Part shown: piece by piece, positions 51,238-59,253 of the stretch | How the letters are laid out: every line of letters starts with the position of its first letter | How positions within the stretch are numbered: the first letter of the stretch is position 1 | NCBI GenBank assembly: GCA_014799385.1 | Contig: JAAVIC010000012.1 | Location: 45,477-109,476 of the forward strand | Direction: 5' to 3' | Length of the DNA: 64,000 nucleotides | Origin: Oscillospiraceae bacterium | Lineage (GTDB): Bacteria > Bacillota > Clostridia > Oscillospirales > Ruminococcaceae | Position numbers and translations under genes: made by a program | The notes under the pieces: generated by a model | What the model saw: only the letters and a program-made list of their open reading frames with translations | The model's database searches: none | Told to the model about the DNA's origin: nothing

Positions 51238-51336
51238 GCAATCTCCGCACCGCGCGAATGAGCTGCGCTCATTCACGCCGGCCTCGCCGAGAAAACTCCA
51301 CTTCGTTCCGTTTCCTCGGCGGCTTGCGAAGATTGC
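51238..51336. repeat. Cruciform intergenic repeat, copy 7
   Basis: Outer arms GCAATCTCCGC / GCGAAGATTGC (10/11); inner GCGCGAATGAGC hairpin (51252-51278, 11/12) and GCCGAG-type hairpin (51286-51320, 9/10). Lies about 30 bases 5' of plsX, slightly further out than other copies. The 98 bases beyond it (51337-51434) hold nothing recognised. Confidence 0.8.
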
Positions 51337-51434
51337 ATGTCACCCCTGTTGGTTGACCTAATTTCAACGCAAGCTGCACTTCACCCCTTTACGTTGTATT
51401 TTTATAACGCTCCAAACTGCGCACCTATATGCGG

Positions 51435-52748
51435 TTAAAAAAATTGTTTCAAATCGTTCAAAGAACGCTCCGCGAGAGCCTCGTACTTGCGCTGTTTTCC
51501 GTCCTTGCCGCGAAATTGTCCGTCTATCGGCGGGAGGATTCCCATATTGCTGCCCATCGGCTGGAAATTCGGTGAATAACAATTCGCCGCGTAATCCGCA
51601 AGCGCGCCCATCATTGTCGTTTTCGGGAGCGTTATCGGCTCTTTTCCGCTGAGTATGTCCGCGAGAGCGCGCCCCGCCATTATCCCGCTTGCCGCGCTTT
51701 CCACATATCCCTCGACTCCCGTTATCTGCCCGCCGAAAAACACGTTTCTCGAGCCTTTAAGCATAAAGTGCGCGTCCAATATTTTCGGGCTGTTGAGAAA
51801 CGTATTGCGGTGCATTGCTCCGTATCGCGCAAATTCCGCGTTTTCAAGCCCCGGAATCATCGAAAATACGCGCTTCTGTTCGCCGAACTTCAGATTGGTC
51901 TGAAACCCCACAAGATTGAACAGCGTACCCTCTTTGTCCTCCTTGCGGAGCTGAACCGCCGCGTAAGGGCGATTTCCGGTGCGCGGGTCGGTAAGACCAA
52001 CGGGCTTCATACACCCGTATCGAACGCTGTCATATCCGCGCTTTGCAAGCACCTCCACGGGCATACAGCCCTCGTAAACCTTAAGTCCCGCCGATTCCTC
52101 GGGGCAGTCGAACTCGTGCAGCGGCGCGCTTTCCGCGTTTATCAGCGCGTTGTAGAACGCGTCATACTCTTCCTTGTTCATCGGGCAATTCACGTAATCC
52201 GCGCCGTCCTTTTCATATCGCGATTGGTAAAATGCTATGGAAAAATCCACGCTTTCGGCGGTGACTATCGGCGCGGCGGCATCATAAAAGCTCAGATACT
52301 CGCCGCATTTTTCGCGGATCTTATCCGCCAACGCATCGCTTGTCAGCGGTCCCGTGCAGATTATCGCGTTCTCTTTGGGGAACTCGGTAACCTCCTCGCT
52401 TATCACCGTGATATTCGGGTGAGATTTCACGATTCGCGTTACCTCGTCCGAGAACTCCGCGCGATTTACGGCAAGCGCGCCGCCCGCGGGGACGGCGGTC
52501 TTGTCCGCCGCTTCGCAAATCACCGAACCGAACAGACGCATCTCCGCTTTGAGCAGTCCGCAAGCACTGTCCACGCGCGCGGACTTCAGCGAGTTTGAAC
52601 AGACAAGCTCCGCGAAACCATCGTATTTATGCGCCGGCGAGAACTTTTTCGGCTTCATTTCGTACAGCTCCACTGCGAAACCGCGATTAGCAAGCTGCAT
52701 TGCCGCTTCACAGCCCGCAAGTCCCGCGCCTATTACCTTGACCGTCAT
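51435..52748 (-). CDS. trmFO: Methylenetetrahydrofolate-tRNA (uracil-5-)-methyltransferase TrmFO
   Basis: Folate- and FAD-dependent enzyme making m5U54 in tRNA. The 437-residue product begins with the FAD loop GAGLAGCEAAMQLA, has YEMKPKKFSPAHK and the conserved NFQPMGSNMGILPPI near the C-terminus. It follows topA by 7 bases, as in B. subtilis (topA-gid). Confidence 0.96.
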   Translation of the reverse strand: MTVKVIGAGLAGCEAAMQLANRGFAVELYEMKPKKFSPAHKYDGFAELVCSNSLKSARVDSACGLLKAEMRLFGSVICEAADKTAVPAGGALAVNRAEFSDEVTRIVKSHPNITVISEEVTEFPKENAIICTGPLTSDALADKIREKCGEYLSFYDAAAPIVTAESVDFSIAFYQSRYEKDGADYVNCPMNKEEYDAFYNALINAESAPLHEFDCPEESAGLKVYEGCMPVEVLAKRGYDSVRYGCMKPVGLTDPRTGNRPYAAVQLRKEDKEGTLFNLVGFQTNLKFGEQKRVFSMIPGLENAEFARYGAMHRNTFLNSPKILDAHFMLKGSRNVFFGGQITGVEGYVESAASGIMAGRALADILSGKEPITLPKTTMMGALADYAANCYSPNFQPMGSNMGILPPIDGQFRGKDGKQRKYEALAERSLNDLKQFF

Positions 52749-52755
52749 CTATACC

Positions 52756-54843
52756 TCATTTCTTGTCGTCCAACGGACGCTCGTATCCGCAGCCTTCCTT
52801 TGCGCAATAGATTTTGCCGAGCTTACCGGACTTTTTGAACAGGCTCGAACCGCACTGAGGACACTTCTCCTCCAGCGGCATATCCCACGTCATATAATTG
52901 CAGGTTTTGAAATCCTCACAGCCGTAGTAGGGTTTCCCCTTTTTGGACTTTTTAAGCAGCATTTTCGAGCCGCATTTCGGACAGAAACCGTTCGCCTCGG
53001 TGACGATTTTCTTGGTGAATTTGCAGTCGGGAAATCCCGAACAGCCGAGGAATTTTCCGTAAGGACCGATTTTGATAACCATCGGTTTTCCGCACTGCTC
53101 ACACTTGATGTCCGTCATCTCATCGGGGACTTTCAAGTGTTTGCCATCCATATCCTTCTCTGCCTTTTCAAGCTCCTTCGCAAAACCGCCGTAAAATTTC
53201 CGAAGCATTTCTACCCAATCGGTATTTCCCTTTTCAACGCTGTCGAGGTCGCTTTCCATTTTCGCGGTGAATTTTACGTCCACGATGTTGTTGAACTTAT
53301 CCTTGAGAAGCTGAGTGATTACCTCTCCAAGCGCGGTGGGTTTCAGTTGATTGCCCGTTTCGCGGTCCACATAATGACGGTCCAGAATGGTGGATATGGT
53401 CGGCGCGTAGGTGGACGGACGTCCGATTCCGTTCTCTTCAAGTGCCTTGATAAGCGACGCTTCGTTGTAACGCGCGGGCGGTTGTGTGAAGTGCTGATTT
53501 CCGAGCAGCTCCTCGCATTTCAGCTTCTCTCCGTTGGTGATTTTCGGGAGAGCGCCGCCTTGCTCCTCGCCGTCCTTTGATTCCTCATAGAGCTTGGTAA
53601 ACCCGTCAAAGCGCACGGAATATCCGCCCGCCTTGAACAGGCAATTGGCGGCTGTGATGTCTACCGAAACGGTATCCATTATCGCGTTTGCCATCTGACT
53701 TGCCATAAAACGCTCCCAGATGAGCTTGTAGAGCTTGTATTGGTCGCTCGACAGCGAGCCTTTCACCTTTGCGGGAGTAAGCTCTATATTAGTCGGACGA
53801 ATAGCCTCGTGCGCGTCCTGAGCGTTGTTTTTGGACTTGAACACTCTCGGCTTTTCGGGCAGATACTCCGCGCCGTATGTTGTCTTGATAAGCTCTGCGG
53901 CGGCGGTTTTCGCCTCGTCCGAAATTCGCAGCGAGTCGGTACGCATATACGTAATCAGACCCACCGAGCCTATTCCGTCAATGTCAATACCCTCGTACAG
54001 TTCCTGCGCGGCTTTCATTGTTCTTCGTGCCTGGAACGACAGCTTACGGCTTGCCTCCTGTTGTAATGTTGATGTTGTGAACGGCGGCGCGGGCTGTTTT
54101 TTGCGCTGCGATTTCTTGAGATTGGTAACGATAAATTCCGCGTTTTCAAGTCCCTTCAGAATCGCGTTCGCTTGCTCCTTATTGCCAATTTGCGCCTTTT
54201 CGCCGTTCACCTCGGCTAGCTTTGCCGGAAACGGTTTTTTAGACGCCGCCGCAGAGAGCTTAGCGTCAATACTCCAGTATTCGGTGGTTTTGAAAGCGCG
54301 TATCTCCTCCTCGCGGTCGACTATGATTCTGACCGCAACCGACTGCACTCGCCCCGCCGAAAGTCCTCTGCGAACCTTTTTCCAAAGGAACGGCGAGAGC
54401 TTATATCCCACGATTCTGTCAAGGATTCGGCGGGTCTGCTGAGCGTTCACGGTGTCGATATCGATGGTGCGCGGGTGGCTCATCCCATACTGAACACCAG
54501 TTTTTGTGATTTCGTTGAATGTTACGCGGACAGGCGCTTTTTCGTCAATGTTAAGCAAATGCGACAAATGCCACGCGATTGCCTCTCCCTCTCTATCCGG
54601 GTCGGTCGCGAGGTATACAATGTCCGCTGCTTTTGCGCGTTTTTTAAGCTCCTTGATTATGTCCGATTTATCCTTCATATTGACATACTGCGGCTCGAAA
54701 TTGTTATCCACGTCAACGCCCAGTTTGGACTTCGGCAGGTCGATTATATGTCCCGTGGAAGCCATTACATCATATCCCACGCCGAGGTATTTCTTTACGG
54801 TTTTCGCCTTGGACGGCGACTCTAATATTACAAGGTTTGACAT
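52756..54843 (-). CDS. topA: DNA topoisomerase I
   Basis: Relaxes negative supercoils. The 695-residue product has the TOPRIM domain (LVILESPSKAKTVKKY ... DPDREGEAIAWH), the catalytic Tyr in ITYMRTDS and three C-terminal zinc ribbons (CEQCGKPM, CPKCGSKM, CPQCGSSL starts). ATG at 54843 follows GGGGGAGAATCA; longer frames lack support. Together with trmFO forms an operon. Confidence 0.97.
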   Translation of the reverse strand: MSNLVILESPSKAKTVKKYLGVGYDVMASTGHIIDLPKSKLGVDVDNNFEPQYVNMKDKSDIIKELKKRAKAADIVYLATDPDREGEAIAWHLSHLLNIDEKAPVRVTFNEITKTGVQYGMSHPRTIDIDTVNAQQTRRILDRIVGYKLSPFLWKKVRRGLSAGRVQSVAVRIIVDREEEIRAFKTTEYWSIDAKLSAAASKKPFPAKLAEVNGEKAQIGNKEQANAILKGLENAEFIVTNLKKSQRKKQPAPPFTTSTLQQEASRKLSFQARRTMKAAQELYEGIDIDGIGSVGLITYMRTDSLRISDEAKTAAAELIKTTYGAEYLPEKPRVFKSKNNAQDAHEAIRPTNIELTPAKVKGSLSSDQYKLYKLIWERFMASQMANAIMDTVSVDITAANCLFKAGGYSVRFDGFTKLYEESKDGEEQGGALPKITNGEKLKCEELLGNQHFTQPPARYNEASLIKALEENGIGRPSTYAPTISTILDRHYVDRETGNQLKPTALGEVITQLLKDKFNNIVDVKFTAKMESDLDSVEKGNTDWVEMLRKFYGGFAKELEKAEKDMDGKHLKVPDEMTDIKCEQCGKPMVIKIGPYGKFLGCSGFPDCKFTKKIVTEANGFCPKCGSKMLLKKSKKGKPYYGCEDFKTCNYMTWDMPLEEKCPQCGSSLFKKSGKLGKIYCAKEGCGYERPLDDKK

Positions 54844-54947
54844 TGATTCTCCCCCAATTTTGTTTTTAATTTGCCGGGCGCAATCCCGGCGGAATTTCAT
54901 AATAAGCACCACAAAACCGAAAGTCACGGCTTTGGGTTTTGTGATAC

Positions 54948-55670
54948 TTACTTATCAATGTTATTCTTCAGCTCGCTGCGCATTTTATGCGTTTCCAAAT
55001 CGGCATATCTTGTCGGTATCGGGATATGACTTTCCTCATCGGTAAGCGTCAACGCAAGTCTTGAAGCCGTGTCGATATCCATATGATTTCCAACCGAAAC
55101 ATAGACGGGTTTAACGCTACTTTGCGTTCTGATTGCTCTGCCGAGGATCTCTCCCGCTTTTGTGATGTCGGAAACGCTGCCATTTTCGATATCGGGCATT
55201 GTGTATTCCGCGCCGCCCACCTTAAAATAGTGCTTTGCAATTCCCATTGTCGGCGCGTCAAGATAAAAAGACGCGTGGGACGCTAACCCCATATGCCGAG
55301 GGTGCAGAATGCCGTTGCCGTCAAATATATAAACATCGGGCTTTTGATTCAGCTTTTCGGCGGTTTTGATCACCAATGGCAGTTCCCGAAATGCCAGACA
55401 ACCCGGAATATACGGAAACCTCACTTCACTCGAAAACCACTGCTTTTCTGTTACGGCTCTGCTTTTGACGTCAATAACCACAATGCAGCATACCGCGTAT
55501 TCCTCGCCGTTTTGACCGTTCCAATATGCCAAATCAACACCCGCGACCGTTTGAATCTCTTCAAAAGCGAACGGACAACGTTGTATAATCTTGCTCGAAA
55601 GTTCATTTTGGATTTCAACGCATTCTTTTTCGGAAAGTTCGGAAAAGTCACTTGGAAGCAAATTCATCAT
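54948..55670 (-). CDS. nfi: Endonuclease V
   Basis: Cuts DNA near deoxyinosine (deaminated adenine) and is part of damage repair. The 240-residue product has the acidic metal site VAGVDLAYWNG, the wedge motif PYIPGCLAFRELP and FDGNGILHPRHMGLASHASFYLD. The ATG at 55670 overlaps the methyltransferase stop (GTATGATG). Normal length. Confidence 0.9.
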   Translation of the reverse strand: MMNLLPSDFSELSEKECVEIQNELSSKIIQRCPFAFEEIQTVAGVDLAYWNGQNGEEYAVCCIVVIDVKSRAVTEKQWFSSEVRFPYIPGCLAFRELPLVIKTAEKLNQKPDVYIFDGNGILHPRHMGLASHASFYLDAPTMGIAKHYFKVGGAEYTMPDIENGSVSDITKAGEILGRAIRTQSSVKPVYVSVGNHMDIDTASRLALTLTDEESHIPIPTRYADLETHKMRSELKNNIDK

Positions 55671-56431
55671 ACTTTCCTCATCTCCCACATAATGACTGCG
55701 GCGGCAATTGCCGCGTTCAACGACTCAGCTCCGTTGATTGGGATATAGATTTTCTCGCCGCATATTTCGGCGACTTCCGGAGAAATTCCAGCACCCTCGC
55801 TGCCGATAACTATCGCCGTTTTTTCTGGGAACTTCACCTCGCCGAGCCGCTTTGCCGTATCATCAAGCATAGCTCCGTACACCGTGAAATCCTCAAGAAA
55901 TTTCGGCACGGAATTCGGTGTTGGAATAAGGCTCGGCACTCTGAACACGCTGCCCATCGAAGCGCGGAGCGTTTTCGGTGAAAATCTGTCGGCACAGTTA
56001 TTCAAATAAACTATTCCGTCTATCCCAAACGCTTCTGCTGTTCTGATGATTGTGCCAACGTTTCCGGGATCCTGAACCCCATCAAGAACCACAATACGCC
56101 TCGCGTCTTCGCGTATTGGACTGCCGAAACGTTCCGCCGCCGCAAACATTCCCTGCGGGGTCTTGGTATCGGATATATATTCCGACAGCTCATCGGTTAT
56201 TACAGCCGCGGACAAAGCTCTTGACGCCGCCTTTTTTATAGTTGAGGGGTATTTTTGCTCCGCCTTCTCGGTGTACAGAAAACACTCTATTTGGGAGTGT
56301 TCCGCGAGTTCTCCGCACAGATGATCTCCCTCAACCGCGAACATATCGGTTTCACGGCGATATTCTGCGCTTTTTATCAACGACTTCATCATACGGACAT
56401 CCGTATTTTTTCTTGATGTAATGCTCTCCAT
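55667..56431 (-). CDS. TrmH-family RNA methyltransferase (SpoU)
   Basis: A SPOUT ribose-2'-O-methyltransferase, 254 residues, with N-terminal substrate-binding domain and the three SPOUT motifs: GNVGTIIRTAEAFG, IVIGSEGAGIS and IPINGAESLNAAIAAAV (knot). Target is probably 23S rRNA (it follows rplT, a frequent arrangement). ATG at 56431 follows GGAGCGGTAGTT; the longer frame crosses the rplT terminator. Confidence 0.92.
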   Translation of the reverse strand: MESITSRKNTDVRMMKSLIKSAEYRRETDMFAVEGDHLCGELAEHSQIECFLYTEKAEQKYPSTIKKAASRALSAAVITDELSEYISDTKTPQGMFAAAERFGSPIREDARRIVVLDGVQDPGNVGTIIRTAEAFGIDGIVYLNNCADRFSPKTLRASMGSVFRVPSLIPTPNSVPKFLEDFTVYGAMLDDTAKRLGEVKFPEKTAIVIGSEGAGISPEVAEICGEKIYIPINGAESLNAAIAAAVIMWEMRKV

Positions 56432-56479
56432 AACTACCGCTCCAAAACATACTTGCCATTGCTCCGTAAATTGCAAAAT

Positions 56480-56506
56480 CTCACGCCCTGTTGCACAAGG
56501 CGTGAG
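56480..56506 (-). terminator. Terminator after rplT
   Basis: CTCACGCC / GGCGTGAG with a 12-base loop, then ATTTTG on the minus strand. Moderate; the methyltransferase gene may still be reached by read-through. Confidence 0.55.
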
Positions 56507-56516
56507 AGAAAGTCAA

Positions 56517-56870
56517 TTACAGAGCCGCTTTAGCCTTTTCGGTGAGAGCGGTAAAGCCTGCCGCGTCATTGATCGCGATCTCGGAAAGCATCTTTCTGTT
56601 AAGCGTGATGTTTGCTTTCTTCAAGCCGTTCATGAACGTGGAGTAATTCATACCGTTCGCCTTGCAAGCTGCGGAAATTCTTGTGATCCAAAGGCGGCGG
56701 AAATCTCTCTTCTTAAGCCGTCTGCCAATGTACGCGTACTGACCGGACTTCATTACCGCTTCCTTCGCGGTCTTGAAAAGTCTGCTCTTTCCGCCGAAGT
56801 AGCCCTTAGCGAGCTTTAATGTTCTATTTCTTCTCTTGCGAGTTGCAAGTGCGCCTTTAATTCTTGCCAT
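56517..56870 (-). CDS. rplT: 50S ribosomal protein L20
   Basis: The 117-residue product starts [28 protein letters not shown] (after Met) and has the [14 protein letters not shown] block: typical L20, which often also represses its own operon by binding the leader RNA. Ribosome site AGGAGGAT. Repeat copies 8 and 9 separate it from rpmI. Confidence 0.97.
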   Translation of the reverse strand: MARIKGALATRKRRNRTLKLAKGYFGGKSRLFKTAKEAVMKSGQYAYIGRRLKKRDFRRLWITRISAACKANGMNYSTFMNGLKKANITLNRKMLSEIAINDAAGFTALTEKAKAAL

Positions 56871-56894
56871 TTCTGTATCCTCCTATTTGAATTT

Positions 56895-56989
56895 GCAAAT
56901 TCCGCACCACGCAAACGCTGCGCGTTTGCGCTAGCCTCGCCGCGAAAGCTCCGCTTTACTCCGCTTTCGTGGCAGCTTGCGAAATTTGC
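56895..56989. repeat. Cruciform intergenic repeat, copy 8 (rpmI-rplT)
   Basis: Outer arms GCAAATTCCGC / GCGAAATTTGC (10/11); inner CGCAAACG hairpin (56910-56930) and GCCGCGAAAG hairpin (56939-56973, 9/10). Directly 5' of the rplT ribosome site. Confidence 0.85.
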
Positions 56990-57001
56990 TTATTTTAATT
57001 T

Positions 57002-57089
57002 GAAATTCCGAAACCGTTCGCTGTGCTCTCTATCCGAGCACCACGGCACACGCTGCGCGTATGCCGCAGTGCTCGATTTTCGGAATTTC
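57002..57089. repeat. Cruciform intergenic repeat, copy 9 (rpmI-rplT)
   Basis: Perfect 12-base outer arms (GAAATTCCGAAA); inner long imperfect hairpin CGAGCAC...GTGCTCG (57035-57075). In tandem with copy 8, and with both together the rpmI-rplT gap grows to 291 bases. Confidence 0.8.
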
Positions 57090-57161
57090 CTGCGCTGCTA
57101 TCGTGTTGCCGATAATCATAGCGTGCTAAAATGCGCTGTTATCGCGTTGTGCAACTTTCGA

Positions 57162-57359
57162 TTATTTGTAAGGAATCAGGCTCTTAACCTGCTCTACATT
57201 GGTCACGTCCGCATACGCGCCCTGACGCAGACCTCTTTTACGCTTAGTGGATTTCTTGGTAAGTATGTGGCGCTTGTTGCAGTGCTGCATCTTAACCTTA
57301 CCTGTTCCTGTCAGCTTAAAGCGCTTCTTCGCGCCGCTGTGTGTCTTAATCTTAGGCAT
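57162..57359 (-). CDS. rpmI: 50S ribosomal protein L35
   Basis: The 65-residue basic product begins [20 protein letters not shown] and has [15 protein letters not shown]: typical L35. Ribosome site TAAGGAGGAAC. Middle gene of the infC-rpmI-rplT operon. Confidence 0.97.
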   Translation of the reverse strand: MPKIKTHSGAKKRFKLTGTGKVKMQHCNKRHILTKKSTKRKRGLRQGAYADVTNVEQVKSLIPYK

Positions 57360-57405
57360 TTTAGTTCCTCCTTAGTATTTCGGTTATGCTCACAAACCGC
57401 CTAAA

Positions 57406-57921
57406 TCACTTCTTCGGGCTGAGTACAACCGCATAGTTCCGCCCCTCGAGCTTTGAGGGCTTGTCGGAGCCGCCGTACTCCGAAACCGCTTCGCAAAAAC
57501 GCTTCATCAAATCCTCCGCGAGGTTGGCGTGCGTAAGCTCGCGCATACGTCTGAACCGAATGGTTACCTTTACCTTGTCGCCGTTCTGCAAGAACTTTAT
57601 CGCGTTCTTCACCTTGATATTGAAATCATTAGTGTCGATGTTCAGCGACATCTTTACCTCTTTGACATCTGCGGTTTTCTGGTTCTTCTTGGCTTCCTTC
57701 TCCCGCTTTGTCTGCTCAAAACGATATTTGCCGTAATCCATAATGCGGCATACCGGAGGCTTTGCCGTGGGAGAGATCATTACCAGATCCAGATCCGCTT
57801 CGACCGCTTTCTGAAGAGCGTCGCGCGAGGACATTATCCCCAACTGTTCGCCATCCGCGCCGATAAGTCTTACCTCTTTCTCGCGAATATCCTCATTGAT
57901 GAGCTGTTCTTTCGTGCCGAT
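57406..57921 (-). CDS. infC: Translation initiation factor IF-3, AUC start
   Basis: The 171-residue product (IGTKEQLINEDIREKEVRLIG start, TAKPPVCRIMDYGKYRFEQ, KVKNAIKFLQNGDKVKVTIRFRGRE-like block) is a normal IF-3. The only ATG in frame (57945) lies before the ribosome site AAAGGCGGTG (57929-57939); the codon 9 bases after that site, where homologues start (xxTKEQL), is ATC at 57919-57921. infC starts with AUU or AUC in many bacteria, so that IF-3 limits its own translation. The AUC start is inference from the ribosome site and the homology register. Confidence 0.93.
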   Translation of the reverse strand: MGTKEQLINEDIREKEVRLIGADGEQLGIMSSRDALQKAVEADLDLVMISPTAKPPVCRIMDYGKYRFEQTKREKEAKKNQKTADVKEVKMSLNIDTNDFNIKVKNAIKFLQNGDKVKVTIRFRRMRELTHANLAEDLMKRFCEAVSEYGGSDKPSKLEGRNYAVVLSPKK

Positions 57922-57928
57922 TTTGAAG

Positions 57929-57939
57929 CACCGCCTTTC
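57929..57939 (-). promoter_or_regulatory. infC: Ribosome site deciding the infC start
   Basis: AAAGGCGGTG on the minus strand ends 7-9 bases before the ATC codon; the alternative ATG lies just upstream of it and would be unserved. Confidence 0.75.
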
Positions 57940-57951
57940 TAACATAATAAA

Positions 57952-58105
57952 TTAAGCGTGAGCACACGACTCACGCTTAACATAATAATCCTTACGGAAT
58001 ATTCACATTAAACAACCTCGCCTGACTGATTCTCGCTTGGAAGCACGATTTTTGCAAATCGCCCCTTGCGCCGCCGGCGGGTGAGAGTGTGGTGGCTCTG
58101 CTTTA
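57952..58105 (-). ncRNA. infC-rpmI-rplT leader with attenuator-like hairpin
   Basis: About 180 bases of leader follow the promoter; it ends in a perfect 11-base hairpin TTAAGCGTGAG / CTCACGCTTAA (57952-57980) with a TTAATTTATT tail just before the infC ribosome site. Such leaders bind L20 in Firmicutes and terminate early. L20 binding elements were not identified here, so the assignment is by position. Confidence 0.6.
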
Positions 58106-58112
58106 CTGTAAT

Positions 58113-58141
58113 AGTATACCACATTCGTTTCGGTTTGTCAA
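58113..58141 (-). promoter_or_regulatory. Sigma-A promoter of the infC operon
   Basis: TTGACA - 17 bases - TATACT on the minus strand. Confidence 0.8.
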
Positions 58142-58232
58142 GGGGTTTTTTGAAATTTTTTTCAAATTTTGTGCAAACCAATATAGGGAAACTATGACGA
58201 TGTTCTACCTAATATACCTATGCCAATTGTGT

Positions 58233-59066
58233 TTAAGCATCGACCTTGGACAGATTGTCTGTATCGACATAGGTGTAGCTGCCAATAAGGTTCGCGTAGG
58301 ATTTTTGAGCGTACTCAGCGGAATTTGCGTAATCATTGTCCACAATGTGAATAACCGCAATCTCATCAAATGCCGAACTGGAATCACCTCTGTACAAATA
58401 GAAATAAAGTGCCATCTCAACAAGTTTATCAGAACCGTTGTAAGTGGACCTTATCTCGGGAAGCTTACCTGTACCCGCGGGGTTAGTTCCTAGCTTAGTA
58501 TATGTTTTGTCATTTTTGTCCTTATACGTGTACGAACCTGACAGTTCCTTATAATTAACCGAATAGCCGTTTTTATAATCCAGCCTGCCGCGCCCATTTA
58601 ATAAAATATTGCAGTCCATATTGGTCGGCTCTCCAAATTTTGACGCAAACGCGGCAACATCGCTAACGATAAACCTGCCCGACCAAAGCGTGTAACCCGT
58701 TCCGTCCGATTCCTTATCATGCATCTTTGTAAGCTTGACTTCCGTAGACGGTGTAACCGAAGCCGCATCCACAATATAAGCGGGCAGAATCTCGTTGCTG
58801 TCGTTTATGGATTCCGCACCTATTGTCGCGGCAGATACAGGATCTGTCGGGCACTTACCATCCAACAGCGCGAGTTCAAAGTTCTCGAACCACTCATCAT
58901 CTCGCATTTCCGCTGCCATCACAAATGTTGCTTCCTTGTCGACCACCGAACCGAATTTGTACTGCGGAGTGTATTCTTTGTTAATTGCCGTTGCAGCCGA
59001 AGCTACGACAGGCACTGATACCGCAGCCGCAAGTACACACGTTAATACCTTGAATTTTGTTTTCAT
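58233..59066 (-). CDS. Secreted protein, tandem pair member A
   Basis: A 277-residue secreted protein: signal peptide (residues 1-26, cleavage likely after ASA; no lipobox Cys). The mature part is beta-rich with conserved blocks shared with the 59254 gene: FENFELALLDGK / TDFEMKLLERK near the start, GRFIVSDVAAFASKFGEPTNMDC / GRFVVDSVKDFEVKFTEPQCFSC in the middle, and SAEYAQKSYANLIGSYTYVDTD / SAAYAQNSYANLIDKYTYVDTS at the end. No known family. ATG at 59066 with AGAAAGGA. Own promoter. Confidence 0.75.
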   Translation of the reverse strand: MKTKFKVLTCVLAAAVSVPVVASAATAINKEYTPQYKFGSVVDKEATFVMAAEMRDDEWFENFELALLDGKCPTDPVSAATIGAESINDSNEILPAYIVDAASVTPSTEVKLTKMHDKESDGTGYTLWSGRFIVSDVAAFASKFGEPTNMDCNILLNGRGRLDYKNGYSVNYKELSGSYTYKDKNDKTYTKLGTNPAGTGKLPEIRSTYNGSDKLVEMALYFYLYRGDSSSAFDEIAVIHIVDNDYANSAEYAQKSYANLIGSYTYVDTDNLSKVDA

Positions 59067-59135
59067 TCTAACCAGTCCTTTCTGAGATAAAAGTAAAATT
59101 GTGTTACGGGAAATCACCATAATTTTCCTATTTTC

Positions 59136-59163
59136 ATTATATCAAAAAAGGGAGCATTGTCAA
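59136..59163 (-). promoter_or_regulatory. Promoter of secreted protein A
   Basis: TTGACA - 16 bases - TATAAT on the minus strand. The leader after it (TTATGGTGATTT, CCGTAACACAATTTTACTTTT) is nearly the same as that of gene B. Confidence 0.75.
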
Positions 59164-59167
59164 TAGT

Positions 59168-59193
59168 AAAACCCCACAAAATTGCGGGGTTTT
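59168..59193 (-). terminator. Terminator after secreted protein B
   Basis: AAAACCCCGCAATTTTGTGGGGTTTT: 8-base stem with T-run, ending right before the promoter of gene A. Confidence 0.85.
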
Positions 59194-59253
59194 ATTTGTG
59201 TAAAACATAGATTTACCGCACATTAGGGTGGGTTGAAATTTTTTTTGGAAAAT

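Noticed and set aside
36293..57089. tRNA genes or tRNA-like RNAs suggested by the cloverleaf-like repeats
   Set aside because: The outer stem is 11-13 bases, no CCA end, TPsiC loop or anticodon pattern; they are intergenic repeats.
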